This document shows, in pieces, positions 34,500-45,246 of a stretch of 64,000 bases of DNA (positions within the stretch are counted from its first letter, which is position 1; every line of letters begins with the position of its first letter). The position numbers were made by a program, and so were the translations under genes. The DNA is from Chitinophagales bacterium (lineage in GTDB: Bacteria > Bacteroidota > Bacteroidia > Chitinophagales > Chitinophagaceae), in NCBI GenBank assembly GCA_015655125.1, contig JAATFP010000068.1, forward strand, positions 1-64,000, in the 5' to 3' direction. The notes beneath the pieces were generated by a model that saw nothing but the letters and a program-made list of their open reading frames with translations, searched no databases and was not told where the DNA came from.

Positions 34500-37400
34500 A
34501 TGAGTTTTTCTATTCAGAACAAAATCCGACTTGTAACTGCCGCTGCATTATTTGATGGACACGATGCTGCTATCAATATCATGCGGCGTATCCTGCAGAG
34601 CAAAGGTGCGGAGATCATACATCTTGGTCACAACAGGAGCGTGGCCGAAATTGTGGAATGTGCCATCGAGGAAGATGTACAGGGCATTGCCATCACAAGC
34701 TACCAGGGCGGTCACGTGGAATTTTTTAAATACATGAAAGATCTGCTGGAAGAAAACGGTTGTGGCCACATTAAGATATTCGGCGGCGGCGGCGGTACCA
34801 TTCTGCCTTCCGAAATCGAAGAGTTGCATAATTATGGCATTACAAGAATTTATAGTCCGGATGACGGTCGCAAAATGGGCCTGGAAGGAATGATTGAAGA
34901 CGTAGTAAAAAATTGCGATTTTTTATTGAACGGATCAGGGGAGTATAAAAATCCGATGACGCTTGGAGAAGTGATTGATGTAAGAAAGGTTGCCCGCAAG
35001 ATCACGAACGCGGAGAATGGCGTGACAACATACGACCGACGACCGACGACCGAAGAACCGGCAACCGGAAAGGTCGTTCCTGTTTTAGGAATTACGGGAA
35101 CGGGCGGAGCCGGAAAATCTTCTGTGACGGATGAAATTGTTCGTCGTTTTTTAAATACTTACGAAGACAAAACGATTGCCGTTATTTCCGTTGATCCAAG
35201 CAAGAAAAAAACCGGTGGAGCATTGCTCGGCGATCGCATCCGCATGAATTCCATTTCAAACAACCGCGCGTATATGCGCAGTCTTGCTACGCGTGAAAGT
35301 GATAAGGCGCTGAGTCAATACGTAAAAGAAGCCACGGGCATTTGCCGCGAAGCAGGCTACGATTGTATCATTCTGGAAAGCGCGGGCGTGGGCCAGAGTG
35401 ACGCTTCGATCCTTGATTATTGCGACATCAGCATGTACGTGATGACGCCGGAATATGGCGCGCCGTCGCAACTGGAAAAAATAAACATGCTGGATTATGC
35501 TGATGTGATCTGCTTAAATAAATTTGACAAAGCCGGCGCATTGGACGCCTTGCACGATGTGCGCAAGCAATACAAACGCAATCATAATTTGTGGGACGCA
35601 AAAGACGGCGATCTGCCGGTAGTGGGAACCATCGCTGCGCAGTTTAATGATGCGGGCGTGAATGAATTGTTTGAAAGGCTGATGGAAAAAGTGGCCGAAA
35701 AAACCGGCGTGAAATTTCATGGTGATATCGAACATCATATTCATGTGGCTGATACGGCGAGCCAGTCGACGATCATTCCGGCGAAGCGCATTCGTTATTT
35801 GGCAGAGATCGCTGAAACCATTGCTGAGTATGATCTGTGGGTAAATGAACAAAGTAAGGTCGCTACGCAATTGTATCAATTAAAAGGCGCCATCGAAATT
35901 GTGAAGAATGAAGCATTGCAAAAGGCGATCACAGAATTGGAAGAAAAATTAGACGTTACCAACAAAAAATTAATGGAAGGCTGGCCGGCTGTAAAAGATC
36001 GTTACAGCAAAGAATTTTATGAATTTACGGTACGTGATAAGGTCATCAAACAACCACTCACTTATAAAAGTTTATCTGGCAGCATTATTTCAAAAGTATA
36101 TCTGCCAAAATTCAGCGATTGGGGCGATATTTTAAAATGGCAATTGCAGGAAAACCTTCCCGGCGAATATCCTTACACGGCAGGTGTGTTTCCATTAAAG
36201 CGTGAAGGTGAAGATCCGACAAGAATGTTTGCCGGCGAAGGCGGACCGGAAAGGACGAACCGCCGTTTTCATTACGTGAGTGTTGGTCAGCCTGCAAAGC
36301 GCCTCAGTACTGCGTTTGATAGCGTTACGTTATATGGCGAAGATCCCGCTTATCGCCCGGATATTTACGGAAAAGTGGGGAACAGCGGGGTGAGCATCGC
36401 CACTGTCGATGATGCAAAAAAACTGTACAGTGGTTTTGATTTGTGTGATCCCAAAACATCTGTAAGCATGACCATTAATGGCCCCGCGCCGATGTTGCTC
36501 GCATTTTTTATGAATGCAGCCATCGATCAGCAATGTGAAAAATATATTATTGAAAATGATCTTCGTGAAAGTGTTAACAAAGCCATCGAAGCGAAATACA
36601 ATATTGAAGACCTTCCGAAGTACATTGGCACAGACGGTAAACTAATTGCGCCGCAACATGGAAGTTTCGAAGGTGCATTGCCGGAAGGTAATGATGGCCT
36701 GGGTTTGCGGCTGCTTGGGCTGAGTGGAAAAGATGTGTTGCCCGCAGATGTGTATGAAAAAATAAAAGCGAAAGCGCTGTCTACTGTCAGAGGAACGGTA
36801 CAGGCGGATATATTGAAAGAAGACCAGGCACAGAATACCTGCATTTTTTCTACGGAGTTTGCCTTGAAGTTAATGGGAGATGTGCAGGAGTATTTTATCA
36901 GTCAGAAAGTGCAGAATTTTTACAGCGTAAGTATCAGCGGTTATCATATCGCTGAAGCCGGCGCCAATCCTATCACACAGCTGGCATTCACGTTGGCGAA
37001 CGGGTTCACGTACGTGGAATATTATTTGAGTCGCGGCATGAAGATCGACGATTTTGCGCCCAACCTTTCTTTCTTTTTCAGCAACGGCATGGATCCTGAA
37101 TATAGCGTGATCGGCCGCGTGGCCCGCCGCATCTGGGCCAAAGCGATGAAGCATAAATATAAAGGAAACGACCGCAGTCAGAAATTGAAATATCATATTC
37201 AAACAAGCGGCCGTTCGCTGCATGCGCAGGAAATCGATTTCAATGATATCCGCACTACTTTGCAGGCTTTGTACGCGATCTACGACAACTGCAATTCACT
37301 TCACACCAATGCCTATGATGAAGCGATTACTACCCCAACGGAAGAAAGTGTTCGCCGTGCAATGGCCATTCAACTGATCATCAACAGGGAACTGGGTACG

Positions 37401-37889
37401 GCCAAAAATGAAAATCCCAACCAGGGATCTTTCCTCATTGAAGAAATGACGGATCTCGTGGAACAGGCCGTGATGGCCGAATTCAACCGGCTTACGGAAA
37501 GGGGAGGCGTGCTGGGCGCGATGGAAAGAATGTACCAACGCAATAAGATCCAGGAAGAAAGCCTATATTACGAAACACTGAAGCATACCGGCGAATACCC
37601 GATAGTGGGAGTAAATACTTTTTTGAGTAAAAACGGCTCGCCAACGATCTTGCCTACAGAAGTGATCCGAAGCACAACAGCTGAAAAAGAATCCCAGATC
37701 AAAACACTGGAAGCATTTCATCAAAGGCACAAAGACAAGTCTGCCGAAATGCTCAAACGATTACAGGCCGTAGCCGTAAGCAATGGTAATTTATTTGAAG
37801 AGCTGATGGAAACCGTTCGTTTCTGTTCGCTCGGCCAGATCACGAACGCGTTGTACAGCGTGGGTGGGCAATACCGACGCAGCATGTAA
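34500..37889 (+). CDS. icmF: Fused isobutyryl-CoA mutase / methylmalonyl-CoA mutase family protein (IcmF)
   Basis: IcmF fuses a B12-binding domain, a MeaB-type G-protein chaperone and an acyl-CoA mutase, and interconverts isobutyryl-CoA and n-butyryl-CoA. The order here is as expected. The B12 domain is about residues 8-140 with [12 protein letters not shown]. The GTPase P-loop GTGGAGKSS is near residue 200, and the (beta/alpha)8 mutase lies from about 560 to the end. The ATG at 34500 gives 1129 residues and starts the family block. The linker at residues about 176-190 ([15 protein letters not shown]) is encoded by heptamer repeats and resembles the holB insert. Confidence 0.93.
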   Translation: MSFSIQNKIRLVTAAALFDGHDAAINIMRRILQSKGAEIIHLGHNRSVAEIVECAIEEDVQGIAITSYQGGHVEFFKYMKDLLEENGCGHIKIFGGGGGTILPSEIEELHNYGITRIYSPDDGRKMGLEGMIEDVVKNCDFLLNGSGEYKNPMTLGEVIDVRKVARKITNAENGVTTYDRRPTTEEPATGKVVPVLGITGTGGAGKSSVTDEIVRRFLNTYEDKTIAVISVDPSKKKTGGALLGDRIRMNSISNNRAYMRSLATRESDKALSQYVKEATGICREAGYDCIILESAGVGQSDASILDYCDISMYVMTPEYGAPSQLEKINMLDYADVICLNKFDKAGALDALHDVRKQYKRNHNLWDAKDGDLPVVGTIAAQFNDAGVNELFERLMEKVAEKTGVKFHGDIEHHIHVADTASQSTIIPAKRIRYLAEIAETIAEYDLWVNEQSKVATQLYQLKGAIEIVKNEALQKAITELEEKLDVTNKKLMEGWPAVKDRYSKEFYEFTVRDKVIKQPLTYKSLSGSIISKVYLPKFSDWGDILKWQLQENLPGEYPYTAGVFPLKREGEDPTRMFAGEGGPERTNRRFHYVSVGQPAKRLSTAFDSVTLYGEDPAYRPDIYGKVGNSGVSIATVDDAKKLYSGFDLCDPKTSVSMTINGPAPMLLAFFMNAAIDQQCEKYIIENDLRESVNKAIEAKYNIEDLPKYIGTDGKLIAPQHGSFEGALPEGNDGLGLRLLGLSGKDVLPADVYEKIKAKALSTVRGTVQADILKEDQAQNTCIFSTEFALKLMGDVQEYFISQKVQNFYSVSISGYHIAEAGANPITQLAFTLANGFTYVEYYLSRGMKIDDFAPNLSFFFSNGMDPEYSVIGRVARRIWAKAMKHKYKGNDRSQKLKYHIQTSGRSLHAQEIDFNDIRTTLQALYAIYDNCNSLHTNAYDEAITTPTEESVRRAMAIQLIINRELGTAKNENPNQGSFLIEEMTDLVEQAVMAEFNRLTERGGVLGAMERMYQRNKIQEESLYYETLKHTGEYPIVGVNTFLSKNGSPTILPTEVIRSTTAEKESQIKTLEAFHQRHKDKSAEMLKRLQAVAVSNGNLFEELMETVRFCSLGQITNALYSVGGQYRRSM
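35024..35067. repeat. Heptamer array inside icmF
   Basis: Five exactly phased units occupy 35033-35067: CGACCGA three times, then AGAACCG and GCAACCG. They encode the linker between the B12 and GTPase domains. The encoded peptide is similar to that of the holB array and is read in the same frame. Confidence 0.75.
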
Positions 37890-38014
37890 TTTTTCCGTCT
37901 TACCGGTTAAATTCTCTTGAAGTGAAAGATAGCACAATCGTATCAAAAATTTCTTATGGTAAAAATTGCCATTACATAATTGCGTAAATTGACTTTTCAA
38001 AAATCGCAAACCAT

Positions 38015-39952
38015 ATGGCTTATCCTTATCAGATTGCAAGTCTGCTGCAATATCACGAATTTTATAAAAAAAGTGTAGAGGATCCCGAGGGATTCTGGGG
38101 TGAGGTGGCAGAAAATTTTCAATGGCGCCGTAAATGGGATTCGGTTATCAACTGGAATTTTAAAGAACCGAAGATCGAATGGTTCAAAGGTGCAAAACTC
38201 AACATAACAGAAAACTGCATCGACCGCCATTTGCCTGCAAAAGCTGGTGAACCGGCCATTATATGGGAACCCAACAACCCTGAAGAGAGAACAAGGGTGG
38301 TTACCTATGCACGTTTGCACAAACGTGTTTGCCAATTTGCTCAGGTATTAAAAAACAACGGCGTAAAAAAAGGCGACCGTGTTTGTATTTATATGGGTAT
38401 GGTGCCCGAACTGGCTTACGCAGTGCTTGGTTGCGCGCGCATCGGCGCGATTCACAGCGTGATCTTTGGCGGCTTTAGTGCGCAAAGTATTGCCGACAGG
38501 CTGGAAGATGCTCAGGCCACTTTCATCGTAACATGCGATGGCGCTTATCGCGGTAATAAAGATATTCCCTTAAAAAGTGTGATCGATGATGCGCTAATCG
38601 GAAACAAGATTGTAAAAAAAGTGATTGTTTACACCAGGACGCGTACTCCGGTATCGATGATCAAGGGACGCGATGTGTGGTGGGAAGATGAAATGGAATA
38701 TGCCGAAACTCAGGTAGAAAAAGAAGGCGTGGTATCATTTCCGGCCGAAGAAATGGACGCGGAAGATCCGCTGTTTATCCTTTATACTTCGGGAAGCACA
38801 GGTAAACCGAAAGGGGTGGTTCATACCTGCGGTGGTTATATGGTTTGGACCAATTACACTTTTGTGAATGTATTTCAATACAAACCCGGCGATGTTCATT
38901 TTTGTACTGCCGATATTGGCTGGATCACCGGGCACAGTTATATCGTTTATGGTCCGTTAAGTGCCGGCGCTACCAGCCTGATGTTCGAAGGAATACCGAC
39001 ATGGCCCGATGCGGGCAGATTTTGGGAAATTACCGAAAAGCATAAAGTAAACATCTTGTATACCGCACCCACGGCCATTCGCAGCCTGATGGGTTTTGGT
39101 GAACAACCGATACAAGGGAAAGATATTTCTTCATTGAATACACTTGGAACTGTTGGTGAGCCAATCAATGAAGAAGCATGGCATTGGTACGATGAACATA
39201 TCGGGAAAAAGACCTGCCCTATCGTTGATACCTGGTGGCAAACGGAAACGGGCGGCATCCTGATTTCCAACCTTGCGGGGGTAACGCTTTCCAAGCCGGG
39301 CTGGGCAACGCTTCCGCTACCGGGGGTGCAGCCGGTAATAGTAGACGAAAATGGAAAAGAAGTGACCGAAAAAGATGAAGATGGTATGATCAAAGGAAAC
39401 CTGTGCATCAAAGCGCCATGGCCGGGAATATTGCGCACCACCTATGGCGATCATGAAAGGTGCCGCCTCAATTATTTTGCAACCTACGAAAATCTATACT
39501 TCACCGGCGATGGCTGCATGAAAGACGAAGACGGAAACTATCGCATCACCGGCAGAGTGGATGATGTGCTGAATGTGAGCGGGCATCGCATCGGAACGGC
39601 CGAAGTGGAAAATGCGATCAATATGCATACGGGTGTGGTGGAAAGCGCGGTGGTGGGCTATCCGCACGATATCAAGGGACAGGGTATCTATGCTTATGTG
39701 ATCTACAATGGCCGCATGCAGGATATGGATCAGATCAGGAAGGATGTCAATCAAACGGTATCGCGCATTATCGGCCCGATTGCCAAGCCCGATAAGATCC
39801 AGTTTGTTTCCGGGTTGCCCAAAACCCGCAGCGGAAAGATCATGCGGCGCATTTTGAGAAAGATCGCCGAAGGCGAGGTGAGTAATCTTGGCGATACATC
39901 GACATTGCTGGATCCTGCCGTGGTGGATGAAATTAAGAATGGGAAAATATGA
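38015..39952 (+). CDS. acs: Acetyl-CoA synthetase
   Basis: This AMP-forming enzyme activates acetate to acetyl-CoA. The 645-residue protein has the P-loop-like YTSGSTGKPKGVVH, the adenylate motif DTWWQTETGG and the C-terminal catalytic lysine in KTRSGKIMRR, the usual site of regulatory acetylation. Its stop overlaps the next ATG (ATGA), making it the first gene of a coupled five-gene cassette. It lies about 125 bases behind icmF. Confidence 0.96.
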   Translation: MAYPYQIASLLQYHEFYKKSVEDPEGFWGEVAENFQWRRKWDSVINWNFKEPKIEWFKGAKLNITENCIDRHLPAKAGEPAIIWEPNNPEERTRVVTYARLHKRVCQFAQVLKNNGVKKGDRVCIYMGMVPELAYAVLGCARIGAIHSVIFGGFSAQSIADRLEDAQATFIVTCDGAYRGNKDIPLKSVIDDALIGNKIVKKVIVYTRTRTPVSMIKGRDVWWEDEMEYAETQVEKEGVVSFPAEEMDAEDPLFILYTSGSTGKPKGVVHTCGGYMVWTNYTFVNVFQYKPGDVHFCTADIGWITGHSYIVYGPLSAGATSLMFEGIPTWPDAGRFWEITEKHKVNILYTAPTAIRSLMGFGEQPIQGKDISSLNTLGTVGEPINEEAWHWYDEHIGKKTCPIVDTWWQTETGGILISNLAGVTLSKPGWATLPLPGVQPVIVDENGKEVTEKDEDGMIKGNLCIKAPWPGILRTTYGDHERCRLNYFATYENLYFTGDGCMKDEDGNYRITGRVDDVLNVSGHRIGTAEVENAINMHTGVVESAVVGYPHDIKGQGIYAYVIYNGRMQDMDQIRKDVNQTVSRIIGPIAKPDKIQFVSGLPKTRSGKIMRRILRKIAEGEVSNLGDTSTLLDPAVVDEIKNGKI

Positions 39953-40674
39953 GACCGCTGTCATTTGGGGTAAAGGCACATTTTGATCTGTTCCTGGTGT
40001 TGATATATGCAGTAGACAAGGAAAAGGCCGAAGCCTTGTTGCCTGCGCCATTCGTTCATGAAACGTATAACGACAAGGCCTTGATGGCGGTGGCTTTTGT
40101 GGCCGCAAATAAATTTCGACCCGCATTCCTGCCTTCCTGGATGGGAATGTCTTTTAATCTTGCCGGCTTCAGGCACATGGCGAAATATCAATCGCAATCA
40201 GGTAAAATCTTGCGGGGACTAAAGATCATTCGCTCGGTCACCAATAAAAAAATGATGGTTTCCGGCGGAAGCGAACTCACGCAATATAAATTTCAATACG
40301 ACCCGTTAAAGATCGGACTGAAAAATAATATCATCAGCGTGAAAGGCAGAAGGATCGATATTGTTGTAAGGGAAAAAACCGGACATGCAGACGTACAACT
40401 TCCCGTAGGTTCTGTTTTCGGTTCCTGGACACAAGCCCGCAAATTCGGCGGACCACTGCTGTATACTTTTGAAGTAGATGGAAATAACGTTTCCATCACC
40501 GAAGGTTCGCGAAAATACTGGCAACCAGTGCCGGCAGAAGTGATGAATGACGAGACAGATTTTTTTGACCATTCGCCATACAATGACTTAAAACCTTTGC
40601 TCAGCGCCGCATACGTGGTGAAAGATATTCCTTACAGCTGGAAACGCGCAGTGAAAGAAATTGTATTGAAATGA
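39949..40674 (+). CDS. DUF2071-like (acetoacetate-decarboxylase fold) protein
   Basis: The 241-residue soluble protein resembles the DUF2071/YqjF group of the acetoacetate-decarboxylase fold (LLPAPFVHETYNDKALMAVAFVAANKFRPAFLPSW, then a long beta-rich body). I see no catalytic lysine that can be assigned with confidence. It is the second gene of the acs cassette, and both of its junctions are ATGA overlaps. Function unknown; the family call is moderate. Confidence 0.55.
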   Translation: MRPLSFGVKAHFDLFLVLIYAVDKEKAEALLPAPFVHETYNDKALMAVAFVAANKFRPAFLPSWMGMSFNLAGFRHMAKYQSQSGKILRGLKIIRSVTNKKMMVSGGSELTQYKFQYDPLKIGLKNNIISVKGRRIDIVVREKTGHADVQLPVGSVFGSWTQARKFGGPLLYTFEVDGNNVSITEGSRKYWQPVPAEVMNDETDFFDHSPYNDLKPLLSAAYVVKDIPYSWKRAVKEIVLK

Positions 40675-41411
40675 TAAAAAGAAAATTGTTCTGGAAGCAG
40701 ATCTTCGTTTTTAATAAAAAATATTTTCTAGCTGCGTGCTGTGTGATTGCGTGTTGTATTGTTATTTTACTTTGCTTTCCAATCGCGCTCCTTTGGAAAT
40801 GCCTGCTGGCGCTGGTTGTGGCTGGTACGTTTTATCTTTCCGTCGTCTCTCTTGTATCTTCTTATTTTATTTACGATCGCTCCGATCTGTACAAATTCAA
40901 TTGGCTTAAAAAGATAGGAGTTGATAATGAAACGATATTCAACGTGTATTCCGGCTATTCCGAAAGCGGGCATTTGCTGAACAGTGCGTTTCCCGAAAAA
41001 AATATAATTCAGCTTGATTTTTTTAATGCAGCTGTTTCCGTAACCGATTCCATAAAGATTGCAAATAAACTGGGTGAACCGCTGGAACATATTTCCATCG
41101 ATTACAGGAACTGGAACATCCGCGCAAGTGCCGGCACCATTCTTTTTATGCAATCTTTACATGAACTGAGAACGATGGAACAAAAAGTGTGGTGTTTAAT
41201 GGAAGCTACCCGTAGCCTCGATCCTGGCGGAACCATCATTGTTTCGGAGCATTTGTGCAATCTTAAAAATTTCCTTATCTACGGACCGGGTGCTTTTCAT
41301 TTTTTCGGATCAGCACATTGGAAGCATGCTTTTGCGCATGCCAATTTGTATATTAGCAGTGAAAAGAGCATTACGCCATTTGTAAAAGTTTATATCCTTT
41401 CCCCTTCATGA
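40671..41411 (+). CDS. Membrane-anchored class I SAM methyltransferase-like protein
   Basis: The 246-residue protein has two N-terminal membrane helices (about residues 20-65), then a Rossmann-type domain. Motif I is weak (IFNVYSGYSESG). A later LFMQSLHELRTM and SLDPGGTIIVSEHL match post-I and motif III blocks of methyltransferases. It is probably an integral-membrane methyltransferase acting on a lipid or quinone. It is the third gene of the cassette and is coupled on both sides by ATGA. Confidence 0.55.
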   Translation: MIKRKLFWKQIFVFNKKYFLAACCVIACCIVILLCFPIALLWKCLLALVVAGTFYLSVVSLVSSYFIYDRSDLYKFNWLKKIGVDNETIFNVYSGYSESGHLLNSAFPEKNIIQLDFFNAAVSVTDSIKIANKLGEPLEHISIDYRNWNIRASAGTILFMQSLHELRTMEQKVWCLMEATRSLDPGGTIIVSEHLCNLKNFLIYGPGAFHFFGSAHWKHAFAHANLYISSEKSITPFVKVYILSPS

Positions 41412-41818
41412 ATTTACTTTCCACACATCTGCGGGTCATCGGCAGCATCTTTATTTTTCTTGCATTTATACATATTCTTTTTCCAAAAAGATTTGAATGG
41501 AAATCTGATCTGAAACCGTTAAGTCTCATCAACAGGCAGATGATGCATGTACACACTTTCTTTATAGCGCTGTTTGTATTCCTGAACGGGTTGTTGTTTT
41601 TTCTTTATAGCAAAGAATTATTGCAACCATCTCCTTTACAAAGAGCAGTGGTATGGGGGATGCTGATATTTTGGGGGATTCGGGGACTGTTTCAACATTT
41701 TTTTTATTCACCGGCTTTGTGGCGCAGGAAAAGGTTTGAAACCATCATGCACATTCTGTTCAGCTTGTTGTGGACATACGTGATCGTTATTCTTATATTT
41801 ATTTTAGAAAGAACATGA
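41408..41818 (+). CDS. Four-helix membrane protein
   Basis: The 136-residue hydrophobic protein has four predicted membrane helices and a short charged loop (WRRKRFET). No family is recognised. It overlaps both neighbours by four bases (ATGA) and belongs to the acs cassette. Confidence 0.65.
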   Translation: MNLLSTHLRVIGSIFIFLAFIHILFPKRFEWKSDLKPLSLINRQMMHVHTFFIALFVFLNGLLFFLYSKELLQPSPLQRAVVWGMLIFWGIRGLFQHFFYSPALWRRKRFETIMHILFSLLWTYVIVILIFILERT

Positions 41819-42198
41819 AACTCAACATCAGCAGGCAAATTTTTGTATCATGGCTCATTGCTGTGGTATGGCTGGCGAACGGCTTGTTGTGTAAAGTATT
41901 GAATTTTGTTCCACGGCATCGTGCCATCGTAGGGGTTATCCTTGGGTATGCCCATTCGGCTTTGTTTACAACGCTCATTGGTATAGGAGAGATCCTCGTT
42001 GCTGCCTGGATCATAAGCAGGATCAAGCCGAAACTCTGCGCTGCTTTTCAAATTGTATTGATTGGTATTATGAATACAATGGAGTTTTTCCTTGTTCCCC
42101 AGCTGTTGCTTTGGGGAAGGTTGAACCTGGTGTTTGCAATCGTATTTATGATCGTTATTTATAGCAACGAATTTATTAAAAGGGAGAAGCAGATATAA
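41815..42198 (+). CDS. DoxX-like membrane protein
   Basis: The 127-residue protein has four membrane helices and resembles the DoxX-like family (WLANGLLCKVLNFVPRH and the helix pattern that follows). The frame is open to 41770, but the ATG at 41815 overlaps the previous stop in the same ATGA manner as the other junctions. It is the last gene of the cassette and is followed by a strong terminator. Confidence 0.6.
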   Translation: MKLNISRQIFVSWLIAVVWLANGLLCKVLNFVPRHRAIVGVILGYAHSALFTTLIGIGEILVAAWIISRIKPKLCAAFQIVLIGIMNTMEFFLVPQLLLWGRLNLVFAIVFMIVIYSNEFIKREKQI

Positions 42199-42230
42199 AA
42201 AAGCGTTCCGGTATTTACCGGAACGCTTTT
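42199..42230. terminator. Terminator after the acs cassette
   Basis: AAAAGCGTTCCGGTA and its exact complement (15-bp stem) are separated by two bases, and a T-rich tail follows. It lies between the cassette and the convergent M16 peptidase, and can act for both. Confidence 0.9.
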
Positions 42231-42242
42231 GATTTTTTGGGA

Positions 42243-45173
42243 TCAATATCCGAAGATCTCTTCCAAACCCAACTTTTTCACTTCCCCATATTTCTTCATG
42301 TCGTCTATCTTTACATTTGCTTCGGAAGCTACGATGCAGTAAGTGTAAGCCTTCCCGGCGATGTTCTTGCTGTGGAAATCCTTTAGCTGGTCGTAATTTA
42401 TTTTGTCTACGGCACTATAAATATTCTTACGGATATCATAGTTCAACCCTTTTTGCTGCGCGGTAAGATAATTGAAAATGATGGCATCTTGTGTGATGCG
42501 TTCCGTTTCAATGTCTTTTTTTATGCCTGCCCTGGCGAAATCTATATTGGCCTGTACATTAGGAAGGTCATTCAGCAATTCGTTCATTGCCACAACGGCC
42601 TCATTGAATTTGTCTGCCTGGCTGCCCACATATGCGATCGTATAAAACGGGTCTTCCTTTTTGTCGGGAGTTACAAAGCTGGCAAAAGTAGAATAAGCCA
42701 GTGCCTTGCTTTCACGGATCGTCTGGAAAACCAATGCACCCATGCCGCCGCCAAAATAATTGTTGAACATTGCTACATAAGGTTCCTGGTCGGCGCTGTA
42801 TACATTACCGTTCCTGATCCAGCGGGTTTCTGCCTGAACCATTTTATAGTCTGCAAACAACACCTGGTTGGCGGTTTGTGCAGCGGGTACAAAACTTGCC
42901 TTTGCCGGAGACGGCTTGAATGCTGCCGGAAGTTTATGAACCTGCTTCAAAGATGTTGTCAACGCTGCCAATGGTTTTGGACCATAATAAAGAATCTTGT
43001 GACTGTAGCTGTTTAACCCATGTAATATTGCCACCAATTCATCCGCAGTAATCTTACCCAGTTCTTCGGTACCAAGCGTGTAATTGTATGGATTCTTTGC
43101 CCCAAATCTTGCGTAAGAGCTCAATCCGCTTAGAATGGCGCTCTTATTGAGTTTTGCATCCGTCCTGCTTTTGGCGATGCGTGCCTTCAATGATTTCAAT
43201 GCGGTTTCGTCGGCCCTGCAACTTGACAGTACGTTTTCAAACAACGTCACTGCTTTATCGAAATTTTCCTGCAAGCCTTCGATGGTTACGGTGGTATATT
43301 CTGCACCTGCGGTGATGTTAAAACTGCAGGCGATCTTGTAAAATTCTTTTGTAATCTCTTCTGCGCTCATCTTGTCTGTTCCTAAAAACTGCAGGTATTG
43401 CGCGGCAATGCTTAATTTTTTATCGTTCCATGTACCGTAATCAAAGCGGTAGCGCATACGGAAAATACTATTGTCCTTGTTTTGAACATATAGTACTTGC
43501 GCCGGGCCAACCGTTGACTTTTGCAGGTCCTTGTTATAATCGAGCCAAACTGGTTTTACTGCTACCGACGGCATGTTGTTCACCATTTTCACAAAGTCGG
43601 ATTGCTTGTCGGCATTAGTTTCTACCGGCGTTATGACCGGTTTTTCCACTTTCACTACATTTTTATCTTCGCCTTTTCTTTTAAATATCACCACATAATT
43701 ATCCTGCAGATATTTGTTTGCAAAAGTGATAATATCCTGTTTGGTTATTTTACCAAGGTCGTTTACATACGCCACTTGCTTTCTCCAGTCGAGTTCGTTC
43801 GTAAAGGCGTCCATCAGGTCGGATGCCCGCGAGCCGTAGCTTTCGGAAGCGAGGATCACCGATTTTTTCTGGTTGTTGATGATGGAAGTGATCAGGTTGT
43901 CATCAAAATTTCCTTTTTTGAGGTTATCGATCTCGCCCAGCATCAATGCCTTCACATCTTCCAGCGATTGGTTTTGCGTGGCATTTCCGCTCATATACAA
44001 AATGCCATAGTCGATCAATGTGTAGGCGGAAGCCGACGCGCGAAGCAACTTTTGTTTCTTTACGAGGTTCAGATCCATTAATCCGGCTTTGCCGTTTGTG
44101 AGGATTTGTCCAACGAGGTCGGCCAGCAATACATCTTTGTCTTTATTGCCCGGCAATCTGAATCCTATTGTTACGCTTTCTGCATCCGGGCCGGTTACTT
44201 CCGCAGTAATGGGCGCAGTAATGGGTGTTTCGGGGTTAAAAGTATATTTCGGTATCGGTGTATTCTTCATGTAAGAAAATGCCGCATCCACTTTTTTGAT
44301 CATTGTGTCCGGATCAAAATCTCCCGACATGATCACGCCCATATTATTAGGGACATAATACGTATGGAAATATTTCTGGATTTCTACCAGTGACGGATTT
44401 TTCAGATGTTCTATCGTGCCGATCGTTGTTTGCAAACCATAATTGTGATTTTTGAAAAGCGCTGAAAATAATTTTTCAAAAACTTTACGGCCGTCATTAT
44501 CGAGCGTGCGGTTCTTTTCTTCATAAACGGCTTCCAGTTCGGTATGAAATATGCGCAACTGCGGGTTTCGGAAGCGCTCTGCCTGAACTGCGAGGTATTT
44601 GTCGATAGAACTTGCAGGCACATCATCGGTGTAAACGGTTTCCTCAAAGGAAGTAAATGCATTCGTTCCCTGCGCGCCCATCGAACTCATCATCTTGTCA
44701 TATTCATTGGCGATAGCAAATTTGCTGGCTACTCCGCTCACGCTGTCGATCTGGTGATAAATGGCTTTGCGTTGTTCGGGATCGGTGGTTTTATTGTAGG
44801 TTTCGTATAACGCAGTGATCTTGTCAAGTTCCGGTTTTTCTTTGCTCCAATCCAGGGAACCATATTTATCGGTGCCTTTGAAGATCATGTGTTCCAGATA
44901 ATGGGCCAGCCCCGTGTGCGTGGCCGGATCGGTTTTGCTACCGGCTTTTACGGCTACATAACACTGGATGCGCGGATCTTTATTGGTCGGACTCAATATC
45001 ACGGTGAGGCCGTTTTTCAAAGTGTAAAATCTTGCTTTATCCGGATCGTTGGTTACGTATTTGTAAGTATAACCGCTGCTGGTAGCTTCTTTCCATTCGA
45101 TGGGCGCAGTTTGTGCTGCGACTGCAAGGCTTGAAATACCCGCAGCAAAAGCAATTGCTGTTTTGATGATCAT
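42243..45173 (-). CDS. M16 family zinc metallopeptidase, exported
   Basis: This is an insulinase-type peptidase (family M16) with a signal peptide (about residues 1-20). The inverted zinc motif is HYLEH in GLAHYLEHMIFKGT, and the distal zinc Glu is in ELEAVYEEKNR. The 976-residue protein has the two-lobed M16 layout (N-lobe about 45-480, C-lobe about 530-950) in one chain. All catalytic residues in the first lobe are kept. It probably degrades peptides in the periplasm or at the surface. Confidence 0.93.
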   Translation of the reverse strand: MIIKTAIAFAAGISSLAVAAQTAPIEWKEATSSGYTYKYVTNDPDKARFYTLKNGLTVILSPTNKDPRIQCYVAVKAGSKTDPATHTGLAHYLEHMIFKGTDKYGSLDWSKEKPELDKITALYETYNKTTDPEQRKAIYHQIDSVSGVASKFAIANEYDKMMSSMGAQGTNAFTSFEETVYTDDVPASSIDKYLAVQAERFRNPQLRIFHTELEAVYEEKNRTLDNDGRKVFEKLFSALFKNHNYGLQTTIGTIEHLKNPSLVEIQKYFHTYYVPNNMGVIMSGDFDPDTMIKKVDAAFSYMKNTPIPKYTFNPETPITAPITAEVTGPDAESVTIGFRLPGNKDKDVLLADLVGQILTNGKAGLMDLNLVKKQKLLRASASAYTLIDYGILYMSGNATQNQSLEDVKALMLGEIDNLKKGNFDDNLITSIINNQKKSVILASESYGSRASDLMDAFTNELDWRKQVAYVNDLGKITKQDIITFANKYLQDNYVVIFKRKGEDKNVVKVEKPVITPVETNADKQSDFVKMVNNMPSVAVKPVWLDYNKDLQKSTVGPAQVLYVQNKDNSIFRMRYRFDYGTWNDKKLSIAAQYLQFLGTDKMSAEEITKEFYKIACSFNITAGAEYTTVTIEGLQENFDKAVTLFENVLSSCRADETALKSLKARIAKSRTDAKLNKSAILSGLSSYARFGAKNPYNYTLGTEELGKITADELVAILHGLNSYSHKILYYGPKPLAALTTSLKQVHKLPAAFKPSPAKASFVPAAQTANQVLFADYKMVQAETRWIRNGNVYSADQEPYVAMFNNYFGGGMGALVFQTIRESKALAYSTFASFVTPDKKEDPFYTIAYVGSQADKFNEAVVAMNELLNDLPNVQANIDFARAGIKKDIETERITQDAIIFNYLTAQQKGLNYDIRKNIYSAVDKINYDQLKDFHSKNIAGKAYTYCIVASEANVKIDDMKKYGEVKKLGLEEIFGY

Positions 45174-45246
45174 AAATTTTTTTATTTTTTCAAAATGAAT
45201 GTTGAAACGATGATTTTTTATAGAGGTTTAAATTTAGGCAAATTAG

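Noticed and set aside
36112-36533. Open frames antisense to icmF
   Set aside because: They are shadows of a strongly coding gene with no independent features.
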